Positions 8,196 to 15,300 of a DNA stretch of 26,564 bases are shown piece by piece. Positions within the stretch are counted from its first letter, which is position 1, and each line of letters opens with the position of its first letter. Origin of the DNA: Burkholderiales bacterium UBA1834 (GTDB lineage: Bacteria > Pseudomonadota > Gammaproteobacteria > Burkholderiales > Burkholderiaceae_C). Where the stretch lies: NCBI GenBank assembly GCA_002339015.1, contig DDJC01000065.1:40090-66653 (forward strand). Reading direction: 5' to 3'. The translations under genes and the position numbers were made by a program. The notes beneath the pieces are model-generated. The model ran no database searches, had not been told where the DNA came from, and worked only from the letters and a program-made list of their open reading frames with translations.

Positions 8196-8599
8196 GCTGC
8201 GCGCATGGCCGCACCCGGCCCGCTGGCCGGCTGCAGCGCGCCGTAGGTAGCGCCCTGCCCCGCTTCGTCATCCGGGAACAGCACGTTCAAGGTGCGCGAC
8301 AGCGACGCGTTCGCACGGTGCACCGTGGCCTGCAGGCCTGTCACGCGGGTCTGGGCCAGCATCAACTTCTGGCGCAGCAGGGGCGACAGAGGCTGCAGGC
8401 TTGTCTTCTTGGCCTGATGGAAAGCCGCCAGGGCGTCCGCCAGGCACTTGTGCAGGGCCTGCGACGCTGCCTCCAGCTGGGCAGCATCCTGCGAGCGCAA
8501 TGCCTCATCCAACGCCTGCAAGCGGCCTTCGAGGGCCTGGGCGTGGCTCGACCACGGATCTTTCGGATCGTGGGAGAAAGAAGTGCTGATAGCGCTCAA
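8183..8599 (-). CDS. flgN: Flagellar export chaperone FlgN
   Basis: This 138-residue, mostly helical protein is assigned as FlgN, the cytoplasmic chaperone that carries FlgK and FlgL to the export gate. Sequence similarity in this family is low. The assignment rests on size, heptad-like Leu/Ala helices (about residues 20-105), a YGALQPASGP...AAYKG C-terminal tail of the kind seen in betaproteobacterial FlgN, and position 40 bp after flgM on the same strand. The start appears to be TTG at 8599. The nearby ATG at 8604 is out of frame and meets a stop after one codon, and an AGGCAGG purine-rich tract stands upstream of the TTG. A rare start codon would keep the chaperone at modest level. The 3' end overlaps convergent recJ by 13 bp. 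It is probably cotranscribed with flgM from the sigma-28 promoter. Confidence 0.8.
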   Translation of the reverse strand: MSAISTSFSHDPKDPWSSHAQALEGRLQALDEALRSQDAAQLEAASQALHKCLADALAAFHQAKKTSLQPLSPLLRQKLMLAQTRVTGLQATVHRANASLSRTLNVLFPDDEAGQGATYGALQPASGPGAAMRAAYKG

Positions 8600-8639
8600 G
8601 TCATGCCTGCCTTCGGCCGAAGCCGTGTGGGCGAGCCGC

Positions 8640-8951
8640 TTACTGGCGGCTCAGGAGTTCTTTCGCGTTGGCGATCAGCTTGTCGGCGATCGCGTCCGGA
8701 TTGACCTTGTAGGTGCCATCGTCGATGGCCTTCTTGATGCGGTCGACCTTGGCGCTGTCGAACGAACCTTCGACGCCAGCCGTGCTCAGGCCGTTAGCAG
8801 CCCCGGACAGGGTCACCTTGGCGCTGGCTTCCGGGCCGCCTTCGAGCGAACCGGTTTTGCCGGTGTTGGTGGCGTTGACGGCCGCATCCGTGCGCGTGGC
8901 GGTGCTGGCACCGTTGACCGCCTTGTCTGCCGCGTTGTTTCCGATTTTCAT
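8640..8951 (-). CDS. flgM: Anti-sigma-28 factor FlgM
   Basis: This 103-residue protein is assigned as FlgM, which binds FliA (sigma-28) and blocks late flagellar transcription until it is exported through the finished hook. The N terminus MKIGN matches the family, the N-terminal half is rich in Ala/Asn/Thr/Gly and probably disordered, and the C-terminal sigma-binding part carries the typical VDRIKKAIDDGTYKVNPDAIADKLI segment (in pieces: VDRIKKAIDDG, TYKVNPDAIA, DKLIANAKELL). Two ATGs lie in tandem. The second, at 8951, is chosen because GGAG then stands 6 nt upstream and the product starts MKIGN. A near-consensus sigma-28 promoter lies 45-72 bases upstream. flgN follows after 40 bp. Confidence 0.95.
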   Translation of the reverse strand: MKIGNNAADKAVNGASTATRTDAAVNATNTGKTGSLEGGPEASAKVTLSGAANGLSTAGVEGSFDSAKVDRIKKAIDDGTYKVNPDAIADKLIANAKELLSRQ

Positions 8952-8996
8952 CATCTGCTCCTTGCTCCCGGCATGCACCGGGCCTTGACACCTGTC

Positions 8997-9023
8997 TTAT
9001 CGTCCCGAGGGGGCGCGACTTTA
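8997..9023 (-). promoter_or_regulatory. Sigma-28 (FliA) promoter for flgM-flgN
   Basis: Read on the minus strand, TAAAGTCG (9016-9023) and GACGATAA (8997-9004) are separated by exactly 11 bases. The E. coli/Salmonella FliA consensus is TAAAGTTT-N11-GCCGATAA, so 6 of 8 and 7 of 8 bases match with perfect spacing. It is positioned about 45 bases before the flgM ATG. It implies class 3 feedback expression of flgM and flgN. Confidence 0.85.
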
Positions 9024-9037
9024 ATGCCAATGGCCGA

Positions 9038-9058
9038 ATCCCCCTTGGTCAGGGGGGT
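9038..9058 (-). terminator. Hairpin after flgA, possible terminator
   Basis: CCCCCT (9040-9045) and AGGGGG (9051-9056) form a six-base GC-rich stem with a five-base loop, extendable by one wobble pair and one A-T pair. It lies just past the flgA stop codon and about 15 bases before the flgM sigma-28 -35 box, so it would separate flgA transcription from flgM. There is no T-run after it, so intrinsic termination is uncertain. Confidence 0.35.
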
Positions 9059-9078
9059 GAGATGCCGGATTTTTCGTA

Positions 9079-9912
9079 TCACAAAGTAACCTCCACGCGG
9101 CGTTCCCCCACCGGCAGTCCACACAGGACACGGCCACTGTCGATGCGTATCCTCGCACAGCGGCCCTCATCACCGTGGGACAGCGCGGTACCTTCCGCCC
9201 CTACGGCAAATCCATGGCCCTTCACGGTCACCTTGACCGGCTCGCCCGCGGCGAACCAGCGGCGCAGCTTGATGTCGTCCTGGCGCAGGCTTTCACCCGG
9301 CTCCACGTTGCGCATCATGGTACGGCCAACCACCTCGGCGGCATCCAGCACGGCGGGTGACAGGGTTTCGGCCAGATCGATTTCCGCGATGCGCAAATCG
9401 GCCTCGGTGATGGTGGCGCCCGCCCGCAGCGGTGTGGCCGCCACCAGCCCCGGCACCCACGCTTTCACCGTGACAGGCCAATAGACGTTCCAGCGTACCG
9501 GCCCCTGCTCACAGCGCAACCCCACGCGGGCACGGCCCCACAAACGGGTGCCTTCCGGCAAGAAGGCCCTGACCTTTTCACACGGTGCAAGTTTCAGCCG
9601 TGGGTCGAGCCGTCCGAGGACCACTTCGAGGCGAGGCTTGAAGGGGCGCGAAGCCTGGGCATCTGCACCACCCGGCACGCTCACCTCTTCTTCCGTCTTG
9701 GATTTGAGCAGCACTTCCAGCTCGTGCTGGAAGCCGGCCATCTCGGGCGACGCAGGCGGTTGCGCCTGTGCTGCCGTGGGCGCGGCACCCCAGTTCATGT
9801 TCTGTGCCTGCGCAGGCTCCACCAGCGCCACGAGCATCGCGCACAGCAGGGCCGGCAACAGCCAGGCCACCGACAGGGCGGGAAGAGAGATGGAACGCAG
9901 GAACGCTTTCAT
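9079..9912 (-). CDS. flgA: Flagellar P-ring assembly chaperone FlgA
   Basis: This 277-residue periplasmic protein is assigned as FlgA, which assists FlgI to polymerise around the rod. An N-terminal signal peptide (MKAFLRS, a hydrophobic stretch to about residue 33, then EPAQAQ) predicts Sec export with cleavage after AQA. The C-terminal half carries the SAF/ChapFlgA region, with WPVTVKAWVPGLVAATPLRAG and a late GEPVKVTVKGHGF block (spans split for length). Four Cys occur in the mature part (PCEK, LRCE, GRCA, VLCG), the pattern expected for structural disulphides in FlgA. An in-frame ATG at 9990 exists, but ATG 9912 places the signal peptide at the very N terminus. The gene diverges from flgB across 144 bp, the standard flgA/flgB arrangement. 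Confidence 0.93.
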   Translation of the reverse strand: MKAFLRSISLPALSVAWLLPALLCAMLVALVEPAQAQNMNWGAAPTAAQAQPPASPEMAGFQHELEVLLKSKTEEEVSVPGGADAQASRPFKPRLEVVLGRLDPRLKLAPCEKVRAFLPEGTRLWGRARVGLRCEQGPVRWNVYWPVTVKAWVPGLVAATPLRAGATITEADLRIAEIDLAETLSPAVLDAAEVVGRTMMRNVEPGESLRQDDIKLRRWFAAGEPVKVTVKGHGFAVGAEGTALSHGDEGRCARIRIDSGRVLCGLPVGERRVEVTL

Positions 9913-10056
9913 GGTGAGTGCGACTCTACGCCCCACGCTGCCGGCCCGCTGCGCGAATTGGCCGGTCTTGTGCCTGCTATTTCGGCTCATGTTTCAGGCC
10001 CCACGGATTCACCATGCCGACGTGACTTTCCGAAGGTTGTTTTTCAAGGTGATGCC
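9913..10056. promoter_or_regulatory. flgA-flgB divergent intergenic region
   Basis: These 144 bases must carry the promoters for flgA (minus) and the flgB series (plus). I see no sigma-28 or convincing sigma-70 or sigma-54 boxes. A CTGCTATTTC stretch near 9975-9985 resembles one half of the enterobacterial FlhDC box, but the partner half is not convincing. An SD-like AAGGTGAT lies just upstream of flgB. Confidence 0.4.
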
Positions 10057-10494
10057 ATGCTGAACCGACTCACTGACAGCATCGACTTCCAGGCCGAGGC
10101 CTTGAAGCTGCGTTCCGAGCGCCAGCGCCTGATCGCCAGCAACATCGCCAATGCCGACACGCCGGGCTACACATCGAAGGACTTCAAGTTCGCCGATGCG
10201 CTCAGCCAGGCCACGGGCCAGCGCTCGGCCGGCAGCAGCCCGCTGGCCATGCCCACGCTGCAGATGGCCACCGGCTCGGCCCATCACATGAACCGGGGCG
10301 GCTCGCCCGCCGGCGTCGGCGCCAAGCCCGAACTGGGCTACGGCACCGCCTCGATGACCAGCCTGGACAACAACAGTGTCGACATGGACCGCGAACGCGC
10401 GAACTTCGCCGACAACACCGTGCGCTACGAAGCCACGCTGCGCTTCATCAATGGATCGATGAAGACCTTGACCACGGCCATCAACGGCCAGTGA
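10057..10494 (+). CDS. flgB: Flagellar proximal rod protein FlgB
   Basis: This 145-residue rod protein is assigned as FlgB. The N-terminal rod/hook motif reads ASNIANADTPGYTSKDF (about residues 28-44), and the C-terminal helix (RANFADNTVRYEATLRFING) matches the axial-protein family, whose termini form the coiled-coil core of the rod. It has no cleavable signal; it is exported by the flagellar type III apparatus. An SD-like AAGGTGAT precedes the ATG. In-frame sequence upstream to 9724 belongs to the flgA antisense strand and is not used. It is the first gene of a contiguous plus-strand series that runs to flgL, and flgC starts 12 bp later. Confidence 0.96.
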   Translation: MLNRLTDSIDFQAEALKLRSERQRLIASNIANADTPGYTSKDFKFADALSQATGQRSAGSSPLAMPTLQMATGSAHHMNRGGSPAGVGAKPELGYGTASMTSLDNNSVDMDRERANFADNTVRYEATLRFINGSMKTLTTAINGQ

Positions 10495-10506
10495 AGGAGT
10501 TGAGCC

Positions 10507-10914
10507 ATGTCCATGTTCCAGATCTTCAACGTCTCCGGATCGGCCGTCAGCGCCCAGGCCCAGCGCCTGAACGTGGTGTCGTCCAACCTGGCCAACGCCG
10601 ACACGGTGGCCGGCCCCGACCGCAGCGCCTACAAGGCCCGCCACGTGGTGTTCACCACCGAGCCCATGGGTGACGTGGGCGCCGCTGGCGTCACCGTGAG
10701 CAACGTGGTCGAGGACAACACGCCCGGCCGCCGCATCCATGACCCGGGGCACCCCCAGGCCGACGCGCAGGGCTACGTGACCTACAGCAACGTCAACGCC
10801 GTCGAGGAGATGGTCAACATGATCTCGGCCTCGCGCTCGTACCAGAACAACATCGAAGTGATGAACACCGCCAAGAGCCTGCTGATGAAGACGCTGCAGC
10901 TGGGCCAGGGCTGA
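10507..10914 (+). CDS. flgC: Flagellar proximal rod protein FlgC
   Basis: This 135-residue proximal rod subunit carries the axial motif SSNLANADTVAGPD (about 25-38), followed by AYKARHVVF. The C terminus (VNAVEEMVNMISASRSYQNN then IEVMNTAKSLLMKTLQLGQG) is the highly conserved rod/hook terminal helix. Size is typical. GAAGGAG, partly overlapping the flgB stop, supplies the SD. FlgC stacks with FlgB, FlgF and FlgG to form the rod crossing the periplasm. Confidence 0.97.
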   Translation: MSMFQIFNVSGSAVSAQAQRLNVVSSNLANADTVAGPDRSAYKARHVVFTTEPMGDVGAAGVTVSNVVEDNTPGRRIHDPGHPQADAQGYVTYSNVNAVEEMVNMISASRSYQNNIEVMNTAKSLLMKTLQLGQG

Positions 10915-10961
10915 TCCTCCGACCCACGGAACAACACCCCATCTGAACAGGACAAGCAGCC

Positions 10962-11621
10962 ATGGTCACCGCCACGAACACCACCACCAACGGCATTCCC
11001 AACAACCTGCTCAACAGCAACACGGCCAAGAGCGACAAGACGACGGAAGCCTCCGACCGCTTCCTCAAGCTGCTGGTCACGCAGATGCAGAACCAGGATC
11101 CGCTGAACCCGATGGACAACGCCCAGGTGACGAGCCAGATGGCGCAGATCAACACCGTGACAGGCATCGAGAAGCTCAACACCACGGTTGCTGGCCTGAA
11201 CAGCTCGATGGCCTCGGCACAGCTGATGCAAAGCGTGAATCTGGTGGGCCGCACGGTACTGCTCGAGGGCAACAAGCTGGCCGTCAACGACAAGCGTGTA
11301 GCCACCGGCGGCGTGGAACTGACTGCCGATGCCTCCAACGTGAAGGTCGAGATCCTGTCGTCCTCGGGCGCCACGCTGGACACTATCGATCTGGGCGCCG
11401 CCAAGGCCGGCCAGCACGGCTTTGAATGGACCGTGCCCGAGAACACAGCCACCAGCGGGCTGCAATTCAAGGTCACGGCCACCAGCGGAAAGACCACCAT
11501 ACCGTCAACCGCGATCATGACCGACCTGGTGGACGCCGTCAGCTCGAAGGACGGCGGCATCAACGTGCAGTTGCGCCTGAGCGGCGACACCGCCTACAGC
11601 AAGATCAAGGCGCTGTCCTGA
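10962..11621 (+). CDS. flgD: Hook-capping (hook assembly scaffold) protein FlgD
   Basis: This 219-residue FlgD is the temporary cap under which FlgE subunits assemble; it is replaced by FlgK. The conserved N-terminal export/cap region contains RFLKLLVTQMQNQDPLNPMD (around residues 33-52) and SQMAQINTVTGIEKLN. The C-terminal half is the FlgD Ig/tudor-like part (GVELTADASNVKVEILSSSG, then GQHGFEWTVPE). The SD is weak (ACAGGACA), unlike the neighbouring genes. The gap after flgC is 47 bp and to flgE 31 bp. Confidence 0.95.
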   Translation: MVTATNTTTNGIPNNLLNSNTAKSDKTTEASDRFLKLLVTQMQNQDPLNPMDNAQVTSQMAQINTVTGIEKLNTTVAGLNSSMASAQLMQSVNLVGRTVLLEGNKLAVNDKRVATGGVELTADASNVKVEILSSSGATLDTIDLGAAKAGQHGFEWTVPENTATSGLQFKVTATSGKTTIPSTAIMTDLVDAVSSKDGGINVQLRLSGDTAYSKIKALS

Positions 11622-11652
11622 TCATCCCCACCTTTCCTAGGAGCAAACAACC

Positions 11653-12990
11653 ATGGGCTTTCAGCAAGGACTCTCCGGCCTGAACGTGTCGGCACGCAAC
11701 CTGGAGGTGATCGGCAACAACGTCGCCAACGCAGGCACCTTCGGCGCGAAATTCTCCCGCGCCGAATTCTCGGACATGTACGCGAACGCCCTCAACGGCT
11801 CGGGCAGCAACAACATCGGCATCGGCGCGAACATCGGTGCGGTGGCCCAGCAGTTCACGCAGGGCAACATCACCACCACCGAGAATCCGATGGACCTGGC
11901 CATCAACGGCAATGGCTTCTTCCAGCTCAGCGATGGCGAGAACCCGGTCATCTACTCACGCAACGGCCAGTTCAAGCTCAACCGTGAAGGCTTCATCGTC
12001 AACAACGCCGGCCACAAGCTGCTGGGCTACCAGGCCGACAACCAGGGCACGATCATCCCGTCGCAGGCCACGGAGCTGACCCTGCCGACCGGCGGCATCC
12101 AGCCCAACCAGACGGACCAGATCAACCTGGAGATGACCTTCGACTCGCGCGCCGCAGTCGGCTCGGGCACCACCATCGACTTCGACGATCCGAAGACCTA
12201 CAACTTCGCGACCTCCCAGACGGTCTACGACGTCAAGGGTCAGGCCATCGGCCTGACCTACTACATGCGCAAGACCAGCGCCGACAACTGGGACGTGTAT
12301 GTCACGGCCAACGGCACCTCCATCCAGAGCGACGGCGCGGGCGACCCGGTGCGCGTGGCCAGCCTCACCTTCGCGGCCTCGGGCGGCAACCCCGTCACGA
12401 CGAATGCCGGCGCGGTGCAGGGTGACCCGGGCACCATCACGACCTACGACGCGAACAACAACCCCATCGCCACCGCGACGGACGGCAAGTTCAGCCTGCC
12501 CGACATCCCTCAGGTGACCATGTCCTCCGGGGCGCTGACCGAGATCATTCCCGGGATCAGCATGGACCTGTCGCGCTCTGCCGAGTACGGCTCGAGCTTC
12601 GCGGTGACGGGTCTCACGCAGACCGGCTATTCGCCCGGCCAGCTGACCAGCATCACCATCGAATCCAACGGCATCGTGATGGCCCGCTACTCCAACGGCC
12701 AGTCCAAGCCGGCCGGCCAGGTCGAACTGGCCACCTTCCGCAACCCGCAGGGCCTGCAGCCGAAGGGCGGCAACGAATGGAGCGCCACCTACTCTTCGGG
12801 TGACCCGGTCACGGGCATCCCGGGTGACGGCAACATGGGCCTGCTGCAATCGGGCGCGCTGGAGGAATCCAACGTGGACCTGACCGGCGAGCTGGTCAAC
12901 ATGATCGTGGCCCAGCGCATGTACCAGGCCAACGCCCAAACCATCAAGGCCGAGGACCAGGTCCTGCAGACCCTGGTGAACCTGCGCTGA
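11653..12990 (+). CDS. flgE: Flagellar hook protein FlgE
   Basis: This 445-residue hook subunit starts MGFQQGLSGLNVSARNLEVI, the usual FlgE N terminus, followed by GNNVANAGTFGAKFSRAEF. Residues ~75-130 contain NPMDLAINGNGFFQLSDG, the conserved axial-protein D1 segment. The variable outer domains lie between about 150 and 340. The C-terminal helix (SNVDLTGELVNMIVAQRMYQ and on to QTLVNLR) forms the inner coiled coil. A strong SD, TAGGAG, lies 9-10 nt upstream. Length is slightly above the E. coli protein (402), which is normal for this class. Confidence 0.97.
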   Translation: MGFQQGLSGLNVSARNLEVIGNNVANAGTFGAKFSRAEFSDMYANALNGSGSNNIGIGANIGAVAQQFTQGNITTTENPMDLAINGNGFFQLSDGENPVIYSRNGQFKLNREGFIVNNAGHKLLGYQADNQGTIIPSQATELTLPTGGIQPNQTDQINLEMTFDSRAAVGSGTTIDFDDPKTYNFATSQTVYDVKGQAIGLTYYMRKTSADNWDVYVTANGTSIQSDGAGDPVRVASLTFAASGGNPVTTNAGAVQGDPGTITTYDANNNPIATATDGKFSLPDIPQVTMSSGALTEIIPGISMDLSRSAEYGSSFAVTGLTQTGYSPGQLTSITIESNGIVMARYSNGQSKPAGQVELATFRNPQGLQPKGGNEWSATYSSGDPVTGIPGDGNMGLLQSGALEESNVDLTGELVNMIVAQRMYQANAQTIKAEDQVLQTLVNLR

Positions 12991-13025
12991 CCCTGATTGA
13001 CGACCACGTCTGACCGGAGCCCGCG

Positions 13026-13751
13026 ATGGACCGCATGATTTACCTGAGCATGGCCGGCGCCAAGATGGACATGCAGCGCCAGGAAGTGCTGGCGCACAAC
13101 CTGGCCAACGTGTCGACCACGGGTTTCCGTGCCGAGCTGCAGGCCGTGCGTGCCGTGCCGGTGCGCGGCGACGGCTCCACCACCCGCGTGTACTCGCTGG
13201 AAACCACGGTGGGCTACGACGAGACGCAGGGCCCGCTGAACCACACGGGCCGCCCGCTGGACGTGGCGGTGCGCGACAAGTCGTGGCTGACGGTTCAGGC
13301 GCTGGATGGCACCGAGGCCTACACCCGCGGCGGCGCGCTCACCGTCAACAACGAAGGCACGCTGGTCACTTACACCGGCTACACGGTGATGGGCGACGGC
13401 GGCCCGATCAGCATCCCTCCCAACACGACCCCGTCGATCTCCAGCGACGGCACCGTGAGCGTCAAGGAAGCCAACGGCACCGTGACGCCCGTCGGCAGAC
13501 TCAAGCTGGTGACGCCGGAGACCAAGCTGGACCGCCGTGAAGACGGCCTGTTCCGCGCCGCCGACGGGGACCTCCCCGCCGACCCGAATGCCCGTGTGCA
13601 CGAGGGCACGCTCGAAGGATCGAACGTGAACCCGATCGAAACCATGATCTCGATGATCTCGGCCGCCCGCCAGTACGAAGCGCAGATGCGCTCGCTGCAG
13701 ACCGCCGAGAAAGACGAGCAGCAGGCCGCGCAGTTGCTGTCCAACGCGTGA
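13026..13751 (+). CDS. flgF: Flagellar distal/transition rod protein FlgF
   Basis: This 241-residue axial protein begins MDRMIYLSMAGAKMDMQRQE and has VLAHNLANVSTTGFRAEL, the FlgF version of the rod motif. The C-terminal block EGSNVNPIETMISMISAARQ with YEAQMRSLQTAEKDEQQAAQ confirms the family. FlgF is a minor rod component between the proximal rod and FlgG. The SD CGGAG lies 6 nt upstream. flgG follows after 35 bp. Confidence 0.96.
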   Translation: MDRMIYLSMAGAKMDMQRQEVLAHNLANVSTTGFRAELQAVRAVPVRGDGSTTRVYSLETTVGYDETQGPLNHTGRPLDVAVRDKSWLTVQALDGTEAYTRGGALTVNNEGTLVTYTGYTVMGDGGPISIPPNTTPSISSDGTVSVKEANGTVTPVGRLKLVTPETKLDRREDGLFRAADGDLPADPNARVHEGTLEGSNVNPIETMISMISAARQYEAQMRSLQTAEKDEQQAAQLLSNA

Positions 13752-13786
13752 ACCTGAACTTGACTGATGTTTGAAGGAGAACGGCC

Positions 13787-14569
13787 ATGATGCGCTCACT
13801 GTGGATTTCGAAGTCGGGCATGGACGCCCAGCAGATCCAGCTCGACCATGTGTCCCACAACCTGGCCAACAGCGCGACCCACGGCTACAAGGCCTCGCAT
13901 GCGATCTTCGAGGATCTGATGTACCAGAACCTGCGCCAGGTCGGCTCCAACAGTTCCGAGCAGACACAGCTGCCCACGGGCCTGCAGGTCGGCCTGGGTG
14001 TCAAGCCCGTGGCCACCGCGCGCCAGTTCTCCCAGGGCACGCTGCAGCAGACGGGCAACACGCTGGATGTGGCCATCAACGGCGACGGCTTCTTCCAGAT
14101 CCAGATGCCCGACGGCACCACGGCCTACACGCGTGATGGCTCCTTCAAGCTGTCCTCGCAGGGCCAGATCGTCACCAACGAGGGCTACACCGTGCAGCCC
14201 GGCATCACGATTCCGCAGAACGCGGTGACCGTGAGCATTGGCGGCGACGGCACCGTCACAGCCATGCTGCCCGGGCAGACCGCGCCCACCAACCTGGGCC
14301 AGATGCAGGTGGCCCACTTCATCAATCCCGCCGGCCTGGACCCGCGCGGCGGCAACCTGTTCACGGAATCGGAGGCCTCGGGCACGCCCACGGTCACCAA
14401 CCCTGGCCTGGACGCCACCGGCACGCTGTCGCAGGGCTTCGTGGAAGCGTCCAACGTCAACGTGGTCGAGGAACTGATCATGATGATCCAGACGCAGCGG
14501 GCCTACGAGCTGAACTCGAAGGCCATCCAGACTTCCGATCAGATGCTGCAACGCCTGGGACAACTGTGA
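13787..14569 (+). CDS. flgG: Flagellar distal rod protein FlgG
   Basis: This 260-residue FlgG, the major distal rod subunit, has the N-terminal MRSLWISKSGMDAQQ with VSHNLANSATHGYKA, a LDVAINGDGFFQIQMPDGT block, and the C-terminal SNVNVVEELIMMIQTQRAYE helix. The length is exactly that of E. coli FlgG. A strong AAGGAG SD precedes two tandem ATGs (13787 and 13790); either gives an acceptable N terminus. The stop TGA overlaps the flgH ATG by one base, implying translational coupling of rod and L-ring synthesis. Confidence 0.97.
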   Translation: MMRSLWISKSGMDAQQIQLDHVSHNLANSATHGYKASHAIFEDLMYQNLRQVGSNSSEQTQLPTGLQVGLGVKPVATARQFSQGTLQQTGNTLDVAINGDGFFQIQMPDGTTAYTRDGSFKLSSQGQIVTNEGYTVQPGITIPQNAVTVSIGGDGTVTAMLPGQTAPTNLGQMQVAHFINPAGLDPRGGNLFTESEASGTPTVTNPGLDATGTLSQGFVEASNVNVVEELIMMIQTQRAYELNSKAIQTSDQMLQRLGQL

Positions 14570-15255
14570 TGACGCGTTTTCTTTCACCCTCCGCCCGGGT
14601 CTTGGGCGGCACCCTGCTGGCTGTCAGCATGGTCGGCTGCATGGCCACCGCTCCCCGTGTCGAGGTGATGGAACCCACGCAGGCCCGCCCTGTGGCCACC
14701 CTGCCCCCCACCACCAACAGCGGCTCGCTGTTCCAGAATGTGGGATACCGGCCGCTGTACGAAACCCCACGCGCCCGCCAGGTCGGCGACATCGTCACGA
14801 TCAACATCGTGGAGAGGATCACGGCCAAGCAGGAATCGACCAGCTCCATCGACAAGACGGGCACGATCAGCGGCAGTGTCTCAGCCTTTCCCTTCCTGAA
14901 AGCCGGCACCCTGGCCAAGCTCGATGCCAATGGCACCTCGAACAACTCGTTCGACGGCAAGGGCAGCACCGAGAGCAACAACACCTTCACCGGCAACATC
15001 ACGGCCAGCGTGATCGAGGTGCTGCCCAACGGCCACCTGGTGGTGGCCGGCGAGAAGCAGATCGGCGTGAACCACAACGTGGACGTGCTGCGCTTTTCCG
15101 GGCAGATCGATCCGATCAACATCCAGCCCGGCAACGTCGTGAGTTCGGCCACCGTGGCCAATGTAAGGGTTGAGCAGCGCGGCAGAGGCGCCCAGGCGGA
15201 ATCGCAGGGAATAGGGTGGCTGGCGCGGTTCTTCTTGAGCCTTTCGCCGATCTAA
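14569..15255 (+). CDS. flgH: Flagellar L-ring lipoprotein FlgH
   Basis: This 228-residue FlgH forms the outer-membrane ring. A lipoprotein signal peptide ends in the lipobox MVGC, giving acylation at Cys-24, so delivery depends on the Lol pathway encoded upstream in the same window. Family motifs include GSLFQNVGYRPLYETPRARQ, VGDIVTINIVE, an EVLPNGHLVVAGEKQIGVN block and SATVANVRVEQRGRG. The ATG at 14569 shares its A with the flgG TGA. A GTG three bases earlier is in frame but lies inside the flgG end and is less likely. A 45-bp gap containing a hairpin separates it from flgI. Confidence 0.96.
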   Translation: MTRFLSPSARVLGGTLLAVSMVGCMATAPRVEVMEPTQARPVATLPPTTNSGSLFQNVGYRPLYETPRARQVGDIVTINIVERITAKQESTSSIDKTGTISGSVSAFPFLKAGTLAKLDANGTSNNSFDGKGSTESNNTFTGNITASVIEVLPNGHLVVAGEKQIGVNHNVDVLRFSGQIDPINIQPGNVVSSATVANVRVEQRGRGAQAESQGIGWLARFFLSLSPI

Positions 15256-15268
15256 AGTCTAGAACAAT

Positions 15269-15297
15269 GGGACCGAACCCCCTCCACGATCGGTCCC
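15269..15297 (+). promoter_or_regulatory. Perfect 8-bp inverted repeat abutting the flgI start codon
   Basis: GGGACCGA (15269-15276) pairs perfectly with TCGGTCCC (15290-15297) across a 13-base loop, ending 3 bases before the flgI ATG. The stem covers the position where an SD sequence would sit, and no good SD is visible for flgI. It could modulate flgI translation or be an RNA-processing site between flgH and flgI. Confidence 0.5.
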
Positions 15298-15300
15298 GCC

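Noticed and set aside
8611..8622. Palindrome CTTCGGCCGAAG between flgM and flgN as a terminator
   Set aside because: The stem is short, has no loop beyond the centre and no T-run, and flgN needs read-through from flgM.
9913..9990. Upstream in-frame ATG of flgA at 9990
   Set aside because: It would bury the signal peptide 26 residues inside the protein; ATG 9912 gives a normal Sec signal.
11956..12939. 327-codon minus-strand frame opposite flgE
   Set aside because: Composition (Gly, Arg, Val, His, Asp) follows from the flgE codons on the other strand; no motifs.
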